This document shows positions 14,526 to 15,474 of a stretch of 15,474 nucleotides of DNA, one piece after another. The position numbers were made by a program, and so were the translations under genes. The DNA is taken from positions 1 to 15,474 of the forward strand of contig JAGLXI010000275.1 of NCBI GenBank assembly GCA_023132995.1, in the 5' to 3' direction. The notes beneath the pieces were generated by a model. That model saw only the letters and a list, made by a program, of their open reading frames with translations, searched no databases and had not been told where the DNA came from. Numbering within the stretch: position 1 is the stretch's first letter; each line of letters opens with the position of its first letter. Source of the DNA: Candidatus Zixiibacteriota bacterium (GTDB lineage: Bacteria; Zixibacteria; MSB-5A5; GN15; FEB-12).

Positions 14526-15474
14526 ATGAATAAATACGTCAAGAAGGCCGTCGTACCGGTGGTCGTGTGCGGGGTATTGCTTATTGGCAGTGTCGCGCGA
14601 GCCGGCCAGCCGGTACGGATTGCGATTCTTGCTCATGACAGCCTGAAATCGACGGTACGGACCCTCCAGGGAGCTAAGAAGGTAATCAAGCGAGAACAAT
14701 CGGAGGTTGCCTTCTACAGTTTCCTGGTTGCCGACGAGGCCGGTCGGAACCTGAGTATCATCGACTCGCTGGAGAAGCTGCAGCCGACCGTAATATTGAC
14801 CGTGGGAAGCTCAGCCACCGAGTTCGCCCAAACCAGCTTCACCGATATTCCCATTCTTTTTTCGGCTGTCAAGTATCCTGTATTGTCGGGATTTGTCGAA
14901 TCCATGAACCGCTCAGGCAACAACCTGACGGGTGCGTCGCTTGATGTCCCCATCCGGGTCCAGTTCACCTATTTCAAGAAGATCGTGCCGGACCTCAAAA
15001 AAATCGGTGTCCTTTACAGCAAGAACACGGCTGACTTGATACCCCAGGCGAAGGTAGTGGCCCGCCAGGCACGGTGCCAATTAGTGCCGATCGCCGTGAA
15101 CAGCTTCAAGGAGTTGCCCCATGCCCTCGACTCCCTGGCGACTGCGGCCGACGGCATCTGGGGCATTGCCGACCCGAACTTGTTTGACCCTCGCTCCACC
15201 CGGTACATTCTGCTCAATACCCTTCGTAAGGGAATACCGTTCATGGGGTTCTCCCGCCACGTGGTTGAATCCGGCGCCCTCTTTGCGCTGGACTTTGACT
15301 ACAAGGCGATTGGCTTCCAGGCGGGCGACGCCGTCAACCGGATTATCGCCGGCGAGAATCCGCGTGACATTCCCATCACCACGGCCGACGTTATCTGGTT
15401 CCACTATAATGAAAAGACCGCAGCTCTTATTAACGTCACCGTTCCCGAGGAACTGGTGGCCGTGGCCAAGGAGG
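14526..15474 (+). CDS. ABC transporter substrate-binding protein (COG2984-like), partial at window end
   Basis: The frame stays open from ATG 14526 to the end of the window (316 codons visible, no stop), so the gene is cut by the edge. The product starts with a signal peptide (MNKYVKKAVVPVVVCGVLLIGSVARA, cleavage after A26). It then follows the two-lobed type I periplasmic-binding fold of uncharacterised ABC substrate-binding proteins (ABC_sub_bind type). Visible pieces are VRIAILAHD at the first strand, ILTVGSSATEFAQ, DIPILFSAVKYP, NNLTGASLD, KKIGVLYSKNTAD, KGIPFMGFSRHVVESGALFALDFDYKAIGFQAGD, and INVTVPEELVAVAKE near the usual end. Relatives bind amino acids or purines, but most have no known ligand. 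Only a few residues are likely missing. The ribosome binding site is weak. Divergence from the receptor operon suggests shared control or a shared ligand, as inference. Permease and ATPase genes, if present, lie outside. Confidence 0.85.
   Translation, partial: MNKYVKKAVVPVVVCGVLLIGSVARAGQPVRIAILAHDSLKSTVRTLQGAKKVIKREQSEVAFYSFLVADEAGRNLSIIDSLEKLQPTVILTVGSSATEFAQTSFTDIPILFSAVKYPVLSGFVESMNRSGNNLTGASLDVPIRVQFTYFKKIVPDLKKIGVLYSKNTADLIPQAKVVARQARCQLVPIAVNSFKELPHALDSLATAADGIWGIADPNLFDPRSTRYILLNTLRKGIPFMGFSRHVVESGALFALDFDYKAIGFQAGDAVNRIIAGENPRDIPITTADVIWFHYNEKTAALINVTVPEELVAVAKE

Overview
The window looks like ordinary chromosome from a Gram-negative bacterium, probably of the FCB superphylum (Fibrobacteres-Chlorobi-Bacteroidetes and relatives such as Zixibacteria or Marinimicrobia). 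This placement is inferred from gene content, not from a marker search. The clues are a SusC/TonB-type receptor with an N-terminal carboxypeptidase-regulatory domain, a secreted protein with a FlgD-like (type IX secretion type A) C-terminal sorting tail, and a PorV/PorQ-family outer-membrane protein. No RNA gene, insertion sequence, integrase or CRISPR array was seen.

Layout. Bases 1-212 hold no gene but carry a mosaic of REP-like palindromes and short tandem repeats. Bases 213-5013 (+) are a tight run dnaX - ybaB - recR - a 711-residue membrane protein with TPRs. The first three are the classic replication/recombination cluster; the fourth is an unrecognised passenger. dnaX contains an A10 run (1390-1399) followed at once by a stop in the -1 frame, a likely programmed slippage site producing a short gamma form.

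Bases 5037-7702 (-) hold a secreted protein that resembles an inactivated zinc metallopeptidase (HELVR instead of HExxH), followed 20 nt (or 8 nt) downstream by rmuC. A strong intrinsic terminator (7783-7810) separates this pair from the next unit.

Bases 7827-14253 (-) form a three-gene operon read as TonB-dependent receptor -> sorting-tail cargo protein -> PorV-like protein. Its genes are spaced 12-16 nt apart, two have strong Shine-Dalgarno sites, and two start with non-ATG codons. Divergently, from 14526 (+) and off the end of the window, lies a periplasmic substrate-binding protein of an uncharacterised ABC-transporter class. The operon plus the divergent binding protein could be a surface capture and uptake module for an unknown ligand. 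This is the most system-like part of the window, although its individual families are known.
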